A stretch of 64,000 nt of DNA from PALSA-911 sp963743035. GTDB lineage: Bacteria; Pseudomonadota; Alphaproteobacteria; Acetobacterales; Acetobacteraceae. Made by a program: the position numbers and the translations under genes. A model generated the notes under the pieces. It was not told the origin of the DNA. It searched no databases and was given only the letters and a program-made list of their open reading frames with translations. Below, one piece after another: positions 7,619 to 15,779 of the stretch; positions within the stretch are counted from its first letter, which is position 1, and the number at the start of each line of letters is the position of its first letter. Where the stretch lies: NCBI GenBank assembly GCA_963743035.1, contig CAVUOB010000013.1, positions 1 to 64,000 on the forward strand, in the 5' to 3' direction.

Positions 7619-8419
7619 TTACTCCGCCGCTTGCCGATAACTCTGGGCGTAGCGCAGCAAGGCGTCATCATCCACCGGTATGATCGGCGTGAAGTCCTGA
7701 TGCGCGATCCACTCCGGCCGGGTCGGCTTGCGGATGTAGTTGGAGACCGCGTTCAGCGTCAGATAGACGATCTTGCGCGGGTACGGCGTGATATTGCCGG
7801 CCGAGCCATGCACGATGTTGCCATGGAACAGCAGCACCGCCCCCGGCTTGCCGATGGGGGTGACAATGCCGCCCGCCTCGACCAGCTTGGTCACCGTGTC
7901 GTTGTCCAGCGTCCAGAGCGGATAGCTGGTGGTTGACAGGTCATGACCGGCGGCGAGGACGCCATGTGTGTGGCTGCGCGGCACGATCATCAGCGGGCCG
8001 TTGATGTGGGTGACCTCGTCGAGGAACACGGAGATGTTCATCGCCTTCGGCTCCGGCATACCGTCATCGCGGTGCCAGGTGCCGAAATCCTGGTGCCACT
8101 GCCACACCTCGCCATCGAACGCGGATTTCGCGTTGATCTTGTATTGATGCATGTAGAGCTGCTCGCCGAACAGCTGTTCCACCGGGTGAATGAGGCGCGG
8201 ATGGGCGCCGAGCAGCCGGAATGCCTCGTTATAGGTATGGGCGGCGAAGGCGGTGCGCGGGGCGCCGGATTTCTCGCGCCAGACTTCCGGCCGATCGGTG
8301 TCGTAGATAGACATCGCTTCCTGCCGCAGGGCCGCGACTTCCTCCGGGGAGAAACAGTCGGGAAGGAACAGATAGCCTTCCTCGTTGAACTGCCGGACCT
8401 GTTCTTCGGTAAGGCGCAT
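7619..8419 (-). CDS. Phytanoyl-CoA dioxygenase (PhyH) family oxygenase
   Basis: The 266-residue product is an Fe(II)/2-oxoglutarate oxygenase of the PhyH/EctD group. The iron ligands are visible as H109 and D111 in WHQDFGTW and the distal His (about 204) in IVHGSAGN. The HQDFGTWHRDDG stretch resembles ectoine-hydroxylase relatives, but no ectoine genes are near. ATG 8419 is preceded by AGGAGG, a strong ribosome site that excludes the longer frame. A CTAGAC -10-like box lies at 8450-8455. It sits between the amidohydrolases and the cupin-like gene, so a small hydroxylated metabolite is plausible. The substrate is not known. Confidence 0.88.
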   Translation of the reverse strand: MRLTEEQVRQFNEEGYLFLPDCFSPEEVAALRQEAMSIYDTDRPEVWREKSGAPRTAFAAHTYNEAFRLLGAHPRLIHPVEQLFGEQLYMHQYKINAKSAFDGEVWQWHQDFGTWHRDDGMPEPKAMNISVFLDEVTHINGPLMIVPRSHTHGVLAAGHDLSTTSYPLWTLDNDTVTKLVEAGGIVTPIGKPGAVLLFHGNIVHGSAGNITPYPRKIVYLTLNAVSNYIRKPTRPEWIAHQDFTPIIPVDDDALLRYAQSYRQAAE

Positions 8420-8480
8420 GGTGATGTTTCCTCCTGTCCTTTGCGGCCAGTCTAGCATGCCAGGCGGCGAATGTCCGGCT

Positions 8481-10187
8481 TCAGCGCTGCCCGCGCACCA
8501 GGCGCCCAGGCAGGGCGCCGGTCGCCTCGCCATTGCGGTAGGTGACGGCGCCCGCAACGATCGTGGCCTCGTAGCCGTCGGCCTTTTGCAGCAGGCGTTT
8601 GCCGCCGGCCGGCAGGTCATGCGTTACGTAGGGTCGCCCGAAGCCGAGCCGGTCGTGGTCGATGACGTTCAGGTCGGCCTTCTTGCCGGGGGCGAGCACC
8701 CCCCGGTCGGAAAGCCCGGCAGCGCTGGCCGGATCGGAGGTCAGGCGGCGGATCAGCTCCGGCAGCGGCCAGCGGTTACGGGCCTTGCCCCAATAGGTCA
8801 GCAGCCAGGTCGGATAGCCGGCATCGAGGATGAAGCCGACATGCGCGCCGCCGTCACCCAGGCCCATGATGGAATTTCGATCGTCCAGCATCGCCTCGGA
8901 GGCGGAGAAATCGTAGTTCGCGTAGTTCGACAGCGGCGTGTAGATGAAATTCTGTCCCTCATCCTCGATCAGGATGTCGTAAGCGACCTCCGGCGCGGTG
9001 CGGCCCTCGCGCTCGGCGATGGCGGCGATGCTGTCCTCGCGCTGTGGCTGGTAGTTCGGCGGATTGCCGAAGCGATACATCTGCGCATAGGTCAACCGGT
9101 GGAATAGCGGGAAGGTGGAGCCTGCCTTCGGATCTTCCGAGAGGATTTTTTTCCGAACTTCCGGGTCGCGCATGGCCTGAACGCGCTGGCCGCGCGGTAG
9201 ATGGGCGATGGATTTGTAGGTGGGGGTTCCGGAGAACGGGTTCTGGCTGCCATCGAGGCCGAGCAGGACGCCCACGCCGCGCGGTGCGCAGACGGGGCGG
9301 ATGGAAAGCCCGTCCTGGCGCGCCTGCTCGGCGTGGATCATCAGCTCCTTCCAGTAATGCGGACGGTTGTTGCGCTGCGAGCAGGTGAATACCGCCGTGC
9401 GTCCCGACCGCTCCACGACGCGGCGCAGGATGCCGAACTCGGTGGCCGTGTCCGGCTGGTTCCATTCGGAGACCAGTTCCAGGAAGCCGGCGCCGGCGTC
9501 CTTCATCCCCATCGCGATGCCGGTGAGTTCTTCCTCCTGGGCGCGCAAGGTCGGGGTGTAGTCGCCCTTGAGGGATTTGTGGCTGGTGGTGCGGGAGGTG
9601 GAAAACCCGAACGCGCCCGCGCGGATCGCGTCCGCGGCGATCCCGCGCATCTGGGCGATGTCGGCCTGATTGGCATTTTCCAACCGGATCGCGCGGTCGC
9701 CCATGACGAAGACACGAACGGCCGCATGCGGAAGCAGCGCGCAGAGATCGATGTCGCGCTGGCGCCGGTCCAGCGCGTCGAGATATTGAGAGAACGATTC
9801 CCACTCCCATTGCAGCCCCTCATGCATCACGGGGCCGGGGATGTCTTCCACGCCTTCCATGAGCTCGATCAGCTTTTGGCGGTCGTCGGGCTTGCAGGGG
9901 GCGAAGCCGACGCCGCAATTGCCCATTACAGCGGTCGTGACGCCGTGCCAGGACGACGGAGCGGTGTGGGGGTCCCAGATCGCCTGGCCGTCGTAATGGG
10001 TATGGATGTCGATGAACCCGGGGGTGACGATTTTCCCGCGCGCGTCGATTTCTTCCTTGCCCGAACCTGAGACCTTGCCGATCTCGGCGATCTTGCCATC
10101 GGCGAGGGCGATGTCCGCCCGATAGGTCGCGCCGCCGGTGCCGTCGACAATGGTGCCGTTGCGCACGACGATGTCTGGCTGGCTCAT
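8481..10187 (-). CDS. D-aminoacylase-type amidohydrolase, copy 1
   Basis: This protein of 568 residues belongs to the N-acyl-D-amino-acid deacylase branch of the amidohydrolase superfamily. It has the strand-1 motif FIDIHTHYDGQ (HxH metal ligands), then MGNCGVGFAPC with the family's metal-binding Cys, and a late GDGGAHVGFILDAG segment with the catalytic Asp region. It probably hydrolyses an amide bond in the cytoplasm, but the substrate cannot be read from sequence. It is a close paralogue of the next gene (10317-12032) along its whole length. Its promoter (10225-10253) lies just upstream, and GGGAGCAGGCC precedes the ATG. Confidence 0.88.
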   Translation of the reverse strand: MSQPDIVVRNGTIVDGTGGATYRADIALADGKIAEIGKVSGSGKEEIDARGKIVTPGFIDIHTHYDGQAIWDPHTAPSSWHGVTTAVMGNCGVGFAPCKPDDRQKLIELMEGVEDIPGPVMHEGLQWEWESFSQYLDALDRRQRDIDLCALLPHAAVRVFVMGDRAIRLENANQADIAQMRGIAADAIRAGAFGFSTSRTTSHKSLKGDYTPTLRAQEEELTGIAMGMKDAGAGFLELVSEWNQPDTATEFGILRRVVERSGRTAVFTCSQRNNRPHYWKELMIHAEQARQDGLSIRPVCAPRGVGVLLGLDGSQNPFSGTPTYKSIAHLPRGQRVQAMRDPEVRKKILSEDPKAGSTFPLFHRLTYAQMYRFGNPPNYQPQREDSIAAIAEREGRTAPEVAYDILIEDEGQNFIYTPLSNYANYDFSASEAMLDDRNSIMGLGDGGAHVGFILDAGYPTWLLTYWGKARNRWPLPELIRRLTSDPASAAGLSDRGVLAPGKKADLNVIDHDRLGFGRPYVTHDLPAGGKRLLQKADGYEATIVAGAVTYRNGEATGALPGRLVRGQR

Positions 10188-10224
10188 GGCCTGCTCCCTT
10201 GTCCGTTATGTTTCCTTGGACAAA

Positions 10225-10253
10225 GCCTAGGACTGGGAACGGGTCGGCGTCAA
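10225..10253 (-). promoter_or_regulatory. Promoter of amidohydrolase copy 1
   Basis: On the minus strand TTGACG (10248-10253) and CTAGGC (10225-10230, followed by TTTG) are 17 bases apart and sit 38 bases upstream of ATG 10187. The same arrangement precedes the paralogue at 12064-12091. Confidence 0.6.
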
Positions 10254-10257
10254 AACG

Positions 10258-10291
10258 CAAAAAACCGCCAGGAGCTTGGCTCCTGGCGGTT
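10258..10291 (-). terminator. Rho-independent terminator of amidohydrolase copy 2
   Basis: A perfect 13-bp stem (AACCGCCAGGAGC, 10263-10275, with its complement at 10279-10291) has a 3-base loop. On the minus strand it is followed by a run of six T. It lies 26 bases past the stop of the gene at 10317-12032 and immediately before the promoter of copy 1, so it separates the two transcription units. Confidence 0.9.
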
Positions 10292-10316
10292 CTTCATGCT
10301 GGCTGAGAGGTGGGCA

Positions 10317-12032
10317 TCAGTTCGCGCGCTGGCCGCGGACCATCCTGCCGGGAAGGGCGCCGGTGGCTTCGCCGTTGCGATAGGTGACCTGGCCGGAGAC
10401 GATGGTGGTGTCGTAACCATCCGCCTTCTGCAGCAGCCGCCGGCCGCCGGCGGGAAGGTCGAAGGTGACGTAGGGCCGGCCGAAGGCGATCTTTTCCCAA
10501 TCCAGAATGTTCAGATCGCCCTTCTTGCCGATCGCGATCTCGCCCCGGTCGTGCAGGCCGGCGGCGCCGGCGGTGTCGGACGTGAGGCGGCGGATCAGTT
10601 CCTGCGGTGTCCAGCGCTGCTTCTTGCGGCCCCAATGGGCCAGCAGCCAGGTCGGGAAGCCGGCATCGAGGATGAAGCCGACATGCGCGCCGCCGTCGCC
10701 GATACCCATGATGGTGTTGCGGCTGTCCAGCATCGTCTCAGACGCCGAGATGTTGTAGTCGACATAGTTGACCAGTGGGCAGTAGATGAAGTCGCGCCCG
10801 CCGTCTTCCAGCAGGATGTCGTAGGCGACCTCTTGCGGGGTGCGTCCCTCACGTTCGGCGATGGCGGTGATGCTGTCCTCGCGCTTGGGCTCGTAATTGG
10901 CGGGGTGCCCGAAGCGGAACATCTTGGTGTAGGACATCCGGTGGAACAGCGGGAAGGTGCTGCCGGTCACAGGATCGTCCGACAGGATCTTGGCTCGGAT
11001 TTCAGGATCGCTCATGATTTTCACCCGCTCCGCGAGCGGCAGATGGGCGATGGATTTGTAGGTGGGCGTGCCGGAGAACGGGTTCTGGCTGCCTTCGAGT
11101 CCCAGCAGGATGCCGATGGCGCGCGGCGGCGCGACGGGCCGGATCGACAGCCCGTCTTCGATCGCCTGGTTGGACAGGGCCATCAGCTCCTTCCAGACCT
11201 CGGTGCGGTCATGTCGCTGGGTGAGCGAGAATACCGCCGTGCGGCCGCATTTGTCGACCACGCGGCGAAGCATGGCGAATTCCGTGGCGGGATCGGGCTG
11301 ATTCCAGTCGCCGACGATCTCGAGGAAGCCGGAGCCCGCGTCCTTCATGCCCATGGCGAGCCCGGTCAGCTCTTCCTCGGCGGCGCGCAGGGTCGGGATG
11401 TATTCACCCTTCAGCGATTTATGGCTGATCGTGCGCGAGGTGGAGACGCCGAAGGCGCCGGCGCGGACCGATTGTTCGACGATCTGGCGCATCTGGGCGA
11501 TGTCGCCCTGATTGGCGGCCTCATGACGGATGGCCCGCTCGCCCATCACATAGACTCGGACCGCGGCGTGTGGCAGCAGGGCGCAGAGGTCGATGTCGCG
11601 CTGCCGGCGTTCGAGGGAGGTGAGGAATTCGCCGAAGCTTTCCCACTCCCATTTCAGGCCTTCGGCCATCACGGCACCGGGGATGTCTTCCACGCCCTCC
11701 ATCAACTCGACCAGCTTGCTGCGGTCCTCGGGCTTGCAGGGAGCGAAGCCGACGCCGCAATTGCCCATGACCGCGGTCGTGACACCGTGCCAGGAGGAAG
11801 GGGTCATGCGGCTGTCCCAGGCGGCCTGGGCATCGTAGTGAGTATGGATGTCGACGAAGCCGGGCGTGACCAGCTTGCCCTTGGCATCGATTTCTTCCGC
11901 GCCCCGTTCCGTGATCTTGCCGATCGCGACGATCTTGCTGCCGGCGATGGCGACATCGGCTTCGAAGGGCTCCGCTCCGGTGCCGTCGATGACGGTGCCG
12001 TTGCGTATGACGACGCTTATTTGCTCGGCCAT
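10317..12032 (-). CDS. D-aminoacylase-type amidohydrolase, copy 2
   Basis: This 571-residue paralogue of the gene at 8481-10187 has the same motifs in the same places (FVDIHTHYDAQ, MGNCGVGFAPC, IGDGGAHVGFILDAG) and the same ending (GEATGALPGRMVRGQR). Similarity extends into the upstream promoter, which indicates a tandem duplication of gene plus promoter. It is predicted to be a cytoplasmic metal-dependent amidohydrolase acting on an N-acyl-D-amino acid or similar amide. Retention of both copies, each independently promoted and one separately terminated, hints at different substrates or conditions. Confidence 0.88.
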   Translation of the reverse strand: MAEQISVVIRNGTVIDGTGAEPFEADVAIAGSKIVAIGKITERGAEEIDAKGKLVTPGFVDIHTHYDAQAAWDSRMTPSSWHGVTTAVMGNCGVGFAPCKPEDRSKLVELMEGVEDIPGAVMAEGLKWEWESFGEFLTSLERRQRDIDLCALLPHAAVRVYVMGERAIRHEAANQGDIAQMRQIVEQSVRAGAFGVSTSRTISHKSLKGEYIPTLRAAEEELTGLAMGMKDAGSGFLEIVGDWNQPDPATEFAMLRRVVDKCGRTAVFSLTQRHDRTEVWKELMALSNQAIEDGLSIRPVAPPRAIGILLGLEGSQNPFSGTPTYKSIAHLPLAERVKIMSDPEIRAKILSDDPVTGSTFPLFHRMSYTKMFRFGHPANYEPKREDSITAIAEREGRTPQEVAYDILLEDGGRDFIYCPLVNYVDYNISASETMLDSRNTIMGIGDGGAHVGFILDAGFPTWLLAHWGRKKQRWTPQELIRRLTSDTAGAAGLHDRGEIAIGKKGDLNILDWEKIAFGRPYVTFDLPAGGRRLLQKADGYDTTIVSGQVTYRNGEATGALPGRMVRGQRAN

Positions 12033-12063
12033 GTATTTGTTTCCCTCGGGTTTCCTCGGGAAA

Positions 12064-12091
12064 GTCTAGGTCCGACTCGACGCGGCGTCAA
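12064..12091 (-). promoter_or_regulatory. Promoter of amidohydrolase copy 2
   Basis: On the minus strand TTGACG (12086-12091) and CTAGAC (12064-12069, followed by TTTC) are 16 bases apart, 32 bases upstream of ATG 12032. It is near-identical in layout to the promoter at 10225-10253. It lies only 12 bases from the last gene of the phage-like cluster. Confidence 0.6.
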
Positions 12092-12102
12092 AAAGAGAAC
12101 GT

Positions 12103-12697
12103 TCAGCCGGATTGGCCGGATGCGAGCTGCGCGAGATGTTCGTCCTTCCGGGCAGACCCGGCCGAGGAGCCGACCCAGTAGCTGACAACGCTGGTGGCCA
12201 TCGCGGCGAGGGAGCCGAGCAGCATGTTCAGGATCGTTTCACTGCCCGCCGGCAGGCTGCGGGTGAAGGCGAGTGTCATCACCGTGGCGAAGGTGATCAG
12301 TACCGAGGCCGGAAACCACCGGCGCGCCATAGGCGATTCTGCTGCCGGCCTGCGCCAACGCGATGGTCTGCCGGCGGGCGTTGTCGGTGTCCGCGATCTG
12401 GGCGAGTAGGGTGTCGAGTTCGGCCTTGCGGCTTGCCTCGGCGGCTCGGTTGGCCTCGGCCTCGCGGTCGGCGGCGATCTTGGCGAGTTGGACCTGAATC
12501 TGAACGGCAAGTTCGGGCTTGCCCTGGAGCACGGCCTCCACCGCTGCGATCCCCTCATTGGTGTGGGGTTCGGCAACGCCAGTTGCCTGTGTGACCACTG
12601 TGGCGACCTGCTGGACGACTTTTTCACTGTCATCGCCGAAAAGCCATTTGGCGATCGTCGGCGCGATCTGGATGGCCAGGGGAATGAGCGGTAGCAT
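12103..12697 (-). pseudogene. 3-TM holin of the gene-transfer-agent type, frameshifted
   Basis: The first frame starts MLPLIPLAIQIAPTIAKWLFG. It continues through a long Ala/Glu-rich cytoplasmic helix to IAYGAPVVS. The expected next part, SVLITFATVMTLAF and then a last membrane segment MLLGSLAAMATSVVSYWVGS, lies in the neighbouring frame. One extra base between 12301 and 12316 accounts for the break. Put together, the protein of about 197 residues matches the GTA_holin_3TM family, which releases particles by permeabilising the inner membrane. No slippery sequence is evident, so this is probably mutation or sequencing error. It lies next to the endolysin, as expected for a lysis cassette. Confidence 0.7.
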
Positions 12698-12700
12698 GGG

Positions 12701-12889
12701 TCAGCGACTCCGCTTGGCATACAGGTGGTTGGATAGAATGTACAAAGGAGCGAGGAGGCCAAATCCGAGCAGATGCGTGACGTGGCAGAACGCTCCCGCC
12801 GATCGGGGGGATTCGGCCATTCCGACCTCGCTCGAAGTTGCCGAACATGCTTTGAAGATCGACGTATTTGAGACCTTGGACTGCGACAT
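12701..12889 (-). CDS. Small membrane protein in the lysis module
   Basis: This small protein of 62 residues has one hydrophobic segment, HLLGFGLLAPLYILSNHLYA, near the C-terminus and a basic tail (KRSR). ATG 12889 is preceded by TAGGAAA, part of which is the stop codon of the endolysin gene 11 bases upstream, so the genes are probably coupled. It is followed within 4 bases by the holin. A role in lysis (second holin, antiholin or release accessory) is inferred from position only. I do not recognise the family. Confidence 0.6.
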   Translation of the reverse strand: MSQSKVSNTSIFKACSATSSEVGMAESPRSAGAFCHVTHLLGFGLLAPLYILSNHLYAKRSR

Positions 12890-12899
12890 CGTCGGTTTC

Positions 12900-13373
12900 C
12901 TACTCGGTCATCGTGAGAGAGTCATAAGGCAGTCGGCACAGTCGGCGTGACCAACCAAGGCCGAAGACTTTCCAGGTTGGCAAGGAGGCCATGAATGCCA
13001 GGCGCTGGGCCTGGAACTCCGCGCAGATCGAGGCGCCGTTCGGTTGCTTGTGGGCCAGGGTCAGCCATTGCCGCGCGCGACCGAGGCCATTGTTCACCGC
13101 GGCATCGAATGCCAGCAACGCCAGGGGGGGCGGCAAGCTGTCGGCTTCGAGCCGGTCCCAGTAATCTCGGCGATAGATCGTCTGGGCGTCTTCCAGCGTC
13201 AGAGCTGCAATATCCGTATCGGGGTAGGCGTGTGCGCTGATGCCGTATTTGGTCCCACGGCATTCCCCCTGGCCAGGCCTGCCGCCGGTCCAGTTGCCGG
13301 GGTCCGCCGGATTGTTGGTGAACCCCCCTTCGTTGCCGATGATATGGGCGAAGGCTTGTTCGAAGGCAGCCAT
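12900..13373 (-). CDS. Endolysin, glycoside hydrolase family 108
   Basis: This muramidase-type endolysin of 157 residues has the GH108 signature FAHIIGNEGGFTNNPADPG, in which the Glu of EGG is catalytic. TKYGISAHAYP and a peptidoglycan-binding-like second half (LLAFDAAVNNGLGRARQWL) follow. I use ATG 13373 (MAAFEQAF), the normal N-terminus. The longer frame adds sequence of another character. There is no signal peptide, so it needs the holin for export. It cleaves peptidoglycan to release particles. Confidence 0.88.
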   Translation of the reverse strand: MAAFEQAFAHIIGNEGGFTNNPADPGNWTGGRPGQGECRGTKYGISAHAYPDTDIAALTLEDAQTIYRRDYWDRLEADSLPPPLALLAFDAAVNNGLGRARQWLTLAHKQPNGASICAEFQAQRLAFMASLPTWKVFGLGWSRRLCRLPYDSLTMTE

Positions 13374-13414
13374 GTCCGGGCGTCCCTGTGATTGTTTGCG
13401 GTCGATATGTGCCG

Positions 13415-13675
13415 TCAATGTGTCCCTGGAGGCTGGGTCAGATGGCCATGCAGCCAGGCGGCGACGGAGATGGTTATGCCGACGATCCATCGGATGGCCT
13501 TGGTGTTGCCGGTGCCGGCGGCCTGTGCCATCAGCGCGTCATCGAGTTTTGCTTCTATGGCATTGAGCTTGGATGCAACGAAGGTCTCATGGCGATCCAT
13601 GCGGGATTCGAGTGCAGTCAGCCGGCCGTCCATCCTGCCGATATGCAGGTTCGTGCTTCCGGGTAGGTCCGGCAT
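13415..13675 (-). CDS. Small coiled-coil membrane protein (XhlA/spanin-like position)
   Basis: The 86-residue product has a heptad-patterned N-terminal half (MDGRLTALESRMDRHETFVA) and one C-terminal membrane segment, AIRWIVGITISVAAWLHG. ATG 13675 follows GGGGAG. The layout, a coiled coil then an anchor, resembles XhlA-like haemolysin proteins found beside phage endolysins. Its location just before the endolysin supports a lysis role. The exact family is uncertain. Confidence 0.65.
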   Translation of the reverse strand: MPDLPGSTNLHIGRMDGRLTALESRMDRHETFVASKLNAIEAKLDDALMAQAAGTGNTKAIRWIVGITISVAAWLHGHLTQPPGTH

Positions 13676-13706
13676 CTCTTGTCTCCCCGATGGTAGGGTT
13701 CAATCG

Positions 13707-15779
13707 TCAGGGCGTGTCGGACAGTGCGATGGGGGCGGCTGTGGCCGCCAGGGGATAGTCCTGGCTCCAGGCGCTTCCGAGATCCGCGGCTATGTCCCAG
13801 CCCGCCGGCTTGGCGAGCGTGGACGCATTGTCGGTGACGGCATTGCCCCGCCCGATCGTGGTGCTGCCATAGGGGTAGAACAGGAGGCAGGCGGCGCTTG
13901 TGTTCATAAGCGGTGTGGCGAGCGTGATCTGTAGATGTGTGGCATCGATCCGCATGCAGGAGGTGGCGGCAATCACGGATCCGGGACTTGCCACCGATCC
14001 ACCATCCATGACGGCAAAGCCAATTCCGCTCGATGCCTGGAGGGGCAGGGTCAGGTCGGTGCCGATATCGTGCTGGATCGTCAGAATCAGGACCGTGCCG
14101 GATTGGCGGTAGGCGTGCACGATGCGGGGGCCGCCTTGGCTCGGCAGAGAGGGTGGAATGGAAACGAGGCTGTCGTGCCGGCCGCTGGCCAGCACCGCCC
14201 GTGCCACGATCGGAGCGGCAAGCCGGGCGAAGCGTTGATTGTCGATCGTGTCGCGGTGCGGGGGGTCGCCGCCGCTCGACTGGCCGGTTAGCGGATTCCA
14301 GGTGGCGCCGCGCGGCAGGCTGTCACTGGTCTGGGGATTGCCGACGACGATGTTCTGTGCCGGATCGGCTGCGAGCTCGGCTACGACTTCGCGGTGCATT
14401 TGCATGCCGTCATTGTCGCCGTAAGGGATCGCATTCCACCAGATTAGCGGCAGGTCGGCGGCACTGCGGCCGAGCATGGCGCGCTCCAGAGCCAGGAAAC
14501 GGGCGGCCGCGGCCTTGAATACCGTCTTCTCGCTGTAGGACCGGAGGGCATCGGTCTCGTTCCAGGGCCAGACGATCGCCGCGATATCCGCCTGGTCTTC
14601 CGCCGACAGGGCGTCGAGCGCGGCCGCGACGGCCAGACCATCGGCACCGAGAGACCATGTGGCGGGGTTGGAGCCATCGTTTGGATTGGTGACGAAGCTC
14701 CCCGGGTAATCGCCGTTGGCGGCGGCATAAATGCCATGCCCGCTGGCCATAGTGTAGCTGGCAGGGCTTCCCGTGCTGGCAACGATGTTCCAGGCCAGGG
14801 CGCCGAGATGCCAGGCGACACCCTGGGCCAGCAACTGAGCGGCACCGTCATTGAGCGCATAGTTGACGGCATTGGACTGGCCATCGACGATCAGCGTCAC
14901 GCCACGTCGCGCACCGCGGATCCAGCGGGTGGCGGCGGCGTGTAGCGTGGCAATGTCCCCGTCGGGCAGTGCCCGTTCCCATAGCGCGACTTCGTGCAAC
15001 CAGCACTGAGCGGCGCCGAGCACGGTCGTGTCGTGCAACAATGTCATGGGTTGAATCGCGGAAGACGGCAGCGGATTGGTTGCCGCCGCCGCAATCTGGA
15101 TGCCATCGAGCCAGACGTCGACACCCTGACCCGGCGTGTGACAAAGCACGATGGAGTGGGTGTGCCGGCGCTCGATACTCGTGCTGAGGATTGTCTGACT
15201 TGCGCCCGGGAAAAGGATCAGGCGATTTGGAGCGCCGACGCTGTCTATCTGCAGGATCGGGGTGGAACCGCTGGTCAGCAGGGTGACGGGCGACGTATCC
15301 CGACCGGAGTTCTGCCGCCGGTTCGGCCGGGACCAGACCAGATAGCGGGTCCAGGCCGCGCCTGAGCCGAACTGCGTGGCGGGGAGCTGAAAGCCCAGGT
15401 CCGGATCGAGTGCGGGGGCCAGGGTGCCGGTTCCGCCGGCGATGCGGCCAACGCCGCCCAGCAGCCCGGACAGGCGCGGCACGGCCAGAGGGACGCCTGA
15501 CGATGTCGCGAAACTGTACGGTCGCAGTGGACGGCCGTTGCCGGATTTGTCCTGCAGGGAGCCAAGCTGCTGGTTCCAGCCAGGCAAGGGCACGCCGGTT
15601 GGATCGAGCAGGTCGGTGACCGTGCCGGCGTCCCACCAGCCCGAAAGACCCGCCACCGCAGACAACGACGAGCTCGCAGCCGGCGTCCCCGACCCAGAGG
15701 TTCGGAGCGGACGCCAGAGGGCGCGGCGATTATTGCCAATGGCCATGGCCATGCCGGGGGCGATAAAGGCTATGCTCAT
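13707..15779 (-). CDS. Tail protein with concanavalin-like and SGNH-hydrolase domains
   Basis: The 690-residue protein follows the fibre gene directly (stop and ATG adjoin). Residues about 45-290 look like a LamG/concanavalin-type beta sandwich (SGWWDAGTVTDL ... VDVWLDGIQIAA). Then comes an SGNH/GDSL esterase-like region starting with LIVDGQSNAVNY, the nucleophile block of sialate O-acetylesterase-like enzymes. A late DPPHRDTID block carries candidate Asp/His. A beta-rich C-terminus follows. Such tail enzymes deacylate surface polysaccharide during adsorption. No frameshift is seen. The carbohydrate target is unknown. Confidence 0.75.
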   Translation of the reverse strand: MSIAFIAPGMAMAIGNNRRALWRPLRTSGSGTPAASSSLSAVAGLSGWWDAGTVTDLLDPTGVPLPGWNQQLGSLQDKSGNGRPLRPYSFATSSGVPLAVPRLSGLLGGVGRIAGGTGTLAPALDPDLGFQLPATQFGSGAAWTRYLVWSRPNRRQNSGRDTSPVTLLTSGSTPILQIDSVGAPNRLILFPGASQTILSTSIERRHTHSIVLCHTPGQGVDVWLDGIQIAAAATNPLPSSAIQPMTLLHDTTVLGAAQCWLHEVALWERALPDGDIATLHAAATRWIRGARRGVTLIVDGQSNAVNYALNDGAAQLLAQGVAWHLGALAWNIVASTGSPASYTMASGHGIYAAANGDYPGSFVTNPNDGSNPATWSLGADGLAVAAALDALSAEDQADIAAIVWPWNETDALRSYSEKTVFKAAAARFLALERAMLGRSAADLPLIWWNAIPYGDNDGMQMHREVVAELAADPAQNIVVGNPQTSDSLPRGATWNPLTGQSSGGDPPHRDTIDNQRFARLAAPIVARAVLASGRHDSLVSIPPSLPSQGGPRIVHAYRQSGTVLILTIQHDIGTDLTLPLQASSGIGFAVMDGGSVASPGSVIAATSCMRIDATHLQITLATPLMNTSAACLLFYPYGSTTIGRGNAVTDNASTLAKPAGWDIAADLGSAWSQDYPLAATAAPIALSDTP

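Noticed and set aside
7619..8419. Ectoine hydroxylase (EctD) assignment
   Set aside because: The iron-ligand region is similar, but no ectABC genes are nearby and the family includes many other substrates, so only the PhyH family is claimed.
10296..12185. A 629-codon open frame on the + strand opposite amidohydrolase copy 2, and similar long antisense frames at 46487-48088 and 4683-6611
   Set aside because: They mirror strongly conserved enzymes on the other strand and arise from GC-rich codon use. They lack ribosome sites and recognisable domains.
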